This document shows, piece by piece, positions 61,172-64,000 of a stretch of DNA of 64,000 bases. Below the pieces are notes generated by a model. That model searched no databases. It saw only the letters and a list, made by a program, of their open reading frames with translations, and was not told the origin of the DNA. This stretch comes from Streptomyces cinnamoneus (lineage in GTDB: Bacteria > Actinomycetota > Actinomycetes > Streptomycetales > Streptomycetaceae). The stretch covers positions 4,213,001 to 4,277,000 of the forward strand of contig NZ_PKFQ01000001.1 in NCBI RefSeq assembly GCF_002939475.1, in the 5' to 3' direction. Positions within the stretch are counted from its first letter, which is position 1. Each line of letters begins with the position of its first letter. The translations under genes were made by a program, and so were the position numbers.

Positions 61172-62569
61172 GTGAGCGCTCTCAGCGTCGAGATGCTGGC
61201 CGCGGCCCCCACCGCACCGATCACTTCGGCGGGTCACGCCCAGTTGGGCGCCGCCGTCCTCGTCGGCATCGCCGTCATCGTCCTCCTCATCACCCGCCTC
61301 AAGCTGCACGCTTTCCTCTCCCTGACCATCGGCTCGCTGGTGCTCGGGGCGGTGGCGGGTGCGCCGCTCGACAAGGTCATCACCAGCTTCACCACCGGGC
61401 TCGGCTCCACGGTGGCGGGCGTCGGCGTCCTCATCGCCCTGGGCGCGATACTCGGCAAACTGCTCGCCGACTCCGGGGGCGCCGACCAGATCGTCGACAC
61501 GATCCTGGCCAAGGCGGGCGAGCGGTCGATGCCGTGGGCGATGGTGCTCATCGCGGGCGTCATCGGGCTGCCGCTGTTCTTCGAGGTGGGGATCGTGCTG
61601 CTGATCCCGGTGGTGCTGCTGGTCGCCAAGCGCGGCAACCAGTCGCTGATGCGGATCGGCATCCCCGCCCTGGCGGGCCTGTCCGTGATGCACGGTCTGG
61701 TGCCCCCGCACCCCGGGCCGCTGGCCGCGATCGACGCCATCGGCGCCGACCTCGGGGTGACCCTCGCGCTGGGCGTGCTCGTCGCCGTGCCGACGGCGGT
61801 CATTGCGGGCCCGCTGTTCTCGCGCTTCGCGGCGCGGTGGGTGGACGTCGCGCCGCCGGAGAAGCTGATCCCGCAGCGGCCCTCGGAGGAGCTGGAGCGG
61901 CGGCCGGGCTTCGCCGTGACCGTGGCGACCGTGCTGCTGCCGGTGGCGCTGATGCTCGTCAAGGCGCTGACCGACGTCGTCGTCGACGACCCCCGCGACC
62001 ACGTCCAGCGCGTCGCCGACGTGATCGGCTCGCCGCTCGTCGCCCTGCTGACCGCCGTACTGGTCGGCATGGTCACGCTGGGCCGCGCGGCCGGCTTCCG
62101 CCGGGACCGCCTGGCGGGCACGGTGGAGAAGTCACTGGTCCCGATCGCCGGGATCCTGCTGATCGTGGGGGCCGGCGGCGGCTTCAAGCAGACGCTCATC
62201 GACGTGGGCGTCGGCCGGATGATCCTGGACGTCTCCAAGGACTGGTCGGTCTCCGCCCTGCTGCTGGCCTGGCTGATCGCGGTCGGCATCCGCCTCGCCA
62301 CCGGGTCCGCGACGGTGGCGACGATCTCCGCCGCCGGGCTGGTGGCCCCGCTGGCGGCGGACATGAGCACGACCCACTCGGCCCTGCTGGTGCTCGCGGT
62401 GGGCGCGGGGTCCCTGTTCTTCAGCCACGTGAACGACGCCGGCTTCTGGATGGTGAAGGAGTACTTCGGGATGGGCGTCGGCCAGACGATCAAGACGTGG
62501 TCGCTGATGGAGACCGTCATCTCGGTGGTGGGGCTGGGGTTCGTGATGGCGCTGTCGGTGGTGCTGTAG
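61172..62569 (+). CDS. gntP: gluconate:H+ symporter (GntP family)
   Basis: 465 residues, about 12-14 membrane segments. MIL-type family motifs LGAILGKLLADSGGADQIVDTIL, GLPLFFEVGIVLLIPVV and HGLVPPHPGPLAAID are strong. Imports gluconate for GntK. GTG start. Confidence 0.94.
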   Translation: MSALSVEMLAAAPTAPITSAGHAQLGAAVLVGIAVIVLLITRLKLHAFLSLTIGSLVLGAVAGAPLDKVITSFTTGLGSTVAGVGVLIALGAILGKLLADSGGADQIVDTILAKAGERSMPWAMVLIAGVIGLPLFFEVGIVLLIPVVLLVAKRGNQSLMRIGIPALAGLSVMHGLVPPHPGPLAAIDAIGADLGVTLALGVLVAVPTAVIAGPLFSRFAARWVDVAPPEKLIPQRPSEELERRPGFAVTVATVLLPVALMLVKALTDVVVDDPRDHVQRVADVIGSPLVALLTAVLVGMVTLGRAAGFRRDRLAGTVEKSLVPIAGILLIVGAGGGFKQTLIDVGVGRMILDVSKDWSVSALLLAWLIAVGIRLATGSATVATISAAGLVAPLAADMSTTHSALLVLAVGAGSLFFSHVNDAGFWMVKEYFGMGVGQTIKTWSLMETVISVVGLGFVMALSVVL

Positions 62570-62615
62570 GGGCGGGCCGGGCGCGCCGGCCCGCCGGGGC
62601 AGCGGGGGCGGGACG

Positions 62616-64000
62616 TCAGGCCGCCACCAGCTTCACGTACTCCGCCACGTCCGCCACGTCGTCCGTCGCCAGCGCCACGTACCCGTCCGGCCGGACCAGG
62701 AAGAACCCGGAGCCGTAGCCGGACTTGGCGTGGCCGTGGGCGTCGCGGAGGTCCGCGGACGCGCCGCCGCCCACCCGGCAGGTGCGGATCCAGTCCTCTG
62801 CGGGTGCCGTGAACTCCTCGTCCGTCAGCGCGAGCAGCGTGAAGTGCGGCCCCCGGAAGACGTCGAAGAACCGGACCGGGGACCCCGAGGCGTCCATGCA
62901 CGTCGCGTCCGGGGCGCGGTCCCCGGCGCGCAGGGCGTCCTCCGGCACGTCGTGGCGCAGGTCGCGGCTGAGGGCGCTGTCGCGGTAGCCGAGGGTCAGC
63001 TGGTGGGTCTCCTTGCCGCGCCGCTGGAGACCGTCGCGGCCGCCCGCGCGGTCGGCCCGGTGGACGCTGGCGGCCAGCCCCAGCACGCCGGCGGCGACAC
63101 GGGTCCGCTCGGCGTCGTACGAGTCCAGCAGCGCGTCGGGCGCCCCCCGCCGCAGGACGGCGGCCAGCTTCCAGCCGAGGTTGTACCCGTCCTGGAGGCT
63201 GGTGTTGAGGCCCTGTCCGCCGTTCGGCGGGTGGACGTGCGCGGCGTCCCCGGCCAGGATCACCCGCCCGTGGCGGAACCGCTCGGCCATCGCCGTGCGC
63301 GCCCGGAAGTCCGACACCCAGCGCACCTCCGTCACCGTCAGCCGCATTCCCGTGCGGGTGGCGACCAGGCGGGTCAGGTCCTCGGCGGAGACGTCCCGCA
63401 GGCGGTCCGGTTCGACGGTGGCGTCGAACGCGGCCATGAGCTGCAGGGCGTCCGAGCCCTCCAGCGAGCGCAGGGTGAACAGGCCGCCCTCGGCCCTGGG
63501 CCACATGTGCCAGTGGTCGGAGTCGATCTCGGCGCGGTCGTCCCCCGCCAGCAGGACGTCGGCGATCAACACGGGCTGGGCCGTGAGTTCTTCGCCGGTG
63601 AAGGGCACGCCCAGCGCCTTGCGGACGGTGCTGCGCCCGCCGTCCGCCGCGACGAGCCAGCCCGCCCGTACGGTCTCCACCGTGCCGTCGGCGTGGCGCA
63701 GCGTGGCGGTGACGCCGTCCGGGTCCTGGGCGAAGTCCGTCAGCTCGGTGCGGAAGTCGACGTGGCCGCCCAGCTCCTCAAGGCGCTCGACGAGCAGCTC
63801 GACCGTCCGCCACTGGGGCAGCATCCGCGGGTCGGGGTAGGGCACGCCGGGGGAGGCGTCGGCGGACTCCACGAAATCCCAGACGCGGACGCGCTCGGGG
63901 CCCTCCCATGCCTGGGCCTTGGGGATCAGGCGGCTCTCCGCCATGAAGGCGGGCAGGAGGCCCAGGTCGTCGAAGACCTCCAGGGTGCGGGGCTGGATGC
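62616..64000 (-). CDS. FAD-dependent aromatic hydroxylase, 5' end beyond window
   Basis: At least 461 residues; the N-terminus with the first FAD motif lies right of base 64000 (the visible part begins near IQPRTLEVFDDLG). VAADGGRSTVRKALGVPF (DG motif), RHGRVILAGDAAHVHPPNGGQGLN (GD motif) and the C-terminal thioredoxin-like domain (FFDVFRGPHFTLLALTD) are typical of PgaE/RdmE/Rox-type polyketide and rifamycin hydroxylases. Substrate not predictable here. An RAE would be expected upstream if it is Rox-like, but that lies outside the window. Confidence 0.85.
   Translation of the reverse strand, partial: IQPRTLEVFDDLGLLPAFMAESRLIPKAQAWEGPERVRVWDFVESADASPGVPYPDPRMLPQWRTVELLVERLEELGGHVDFRTELTDFAQDPDGVTATLRHADGTVETVRAGWLVAADGGRSTVRKALGVPFTGEELTAQPVLIADVLLAGDDRAEIDSDHWHMWPRAEGGLFTLRSLEGSDALQLMAAFDATVEPDRLRDVSAEDLTRLVATRTGMRLTVTEVRWVSDFRARTAMAERFRHGRVILAGDAAHVHPPNGGQGLNTSLQDGYNLGWKLAAVLRRGAPDALLDSYDAERTRVAAGVLGLAASVHRADRAGGRDGLQRRGKETHQLTLGYRDSALSRDLRHDVPEDALRAGDRAPDATCMDASGSPVRFFDVFRGPHFTLLALTDEEFTAPAEDWIRTCRVGGGASADLRDAHGHAKSGYGSGFFLVRPDGYVALATDDVADVAEYVKLVAA

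Overview
The base composition (very GC-rich, GC-biased third positions), frequent GTG/TTG starts, ATGA/GTGA translational coupling and gene families (SARP, HxlR, DUF397, DUF4328, RHS with type VII-type N-terminus) point to a Streptomyces chromosome. From memory, the middle block (trpS, 2'-5' RNA ligase, yihY, D,D-carboxypeptidase, sdhCDAB, GH20, acyl-CoA mutase) follows the order of a conserved arm of the S. coelicolor chromosome; this was not checked by alignment.

Region 1 (1-11.4 kb) is the most unusual part. A 45-residue class II lanthipeptide precursor with a mersacidin-type lipid II-binding ring motif (CTITTEC) is followed by two hairpins and its LanM synthetase. Starting 10 bp after lanM and continuing on the same strand are APS kinase (cysC), both ATP sulfurylase subunits (cysD, cysN) and a sulfonate-type ABC importer (ssuA, ssuB, ssuC). 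A SARP activator and a PAPS-dependent sulfotransferase come next. APS kinase and ATP sulfurylase make PAPS, the sulfotransferase uses it, and no PAPS reductase or sulfite reductase is present in the window. The layout suggests a sulfated lanthipeptide with its own sulfate-donor supply. The alternative is that lanAM inserted beside a housekeeping cys operon. CysN carries an odd Gly-to-Val change in its P-loop. No peptide transporter or leader protease is visible; the cluster may extend left of base 1.

Region 2 (11.5-41.5 kb) is mostly ordinary chromosome: a secreted phytase-like esterase, a DMT transporter, a YgiB/YgiC-like pair, a methyltransferase, an AsnC regulator overlapping ornithine aminotransferase, trpS, a 2'-5' RNA ligase family protein, YihY, a D,D-carboxypeptidase with a tandem repeat in its upstream region, a peptide-binding lipoprotein, a MerR/hydrolase pair, succinate dehydrogenase, GH20 hexosaminidase, a two-part glycosyltransferase, a small gene with two consecutive TTA codons, an ECF sigma factor with a membrane partner, an acyl-CoA mutase large subunit and a secreted peptidase.

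Region 3 (41.6-51.9 kb) is accessory. A rifamycin-type glycosyltransferase and a HelR-type RNA polymerase-protecting motor form an operon behind a 23-bp palindrome that resembles the rifamycin-associated element. An XRE/DUF397 pair, small actinobacterial proteins, a frameshifted SMI1/KNR4 gene, an SDR/HxlR divergent pair, a TetX-like flavoprotein and decayed IS and HxlR fragments follow.

Region 4 (51.9-58.0 kb) is a four-gene coupled operon on the minus strand: SseB-like protein, WXG-like protein, a 1587-residue RHS polymorphic toxin and a 119-residue putative immunity protein. The toxin tail and immunity gene are markedly AT-richer than the rest, a sign of tip exchange. Region 5 (58.1-64 kb) holds an amidase, a gluconate operon (gntR divergent from gntK-gntP) and a FAD aromatic hydroxylase cut by the window edge. 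I saw no tRNA, rRNA or CRISPR array.
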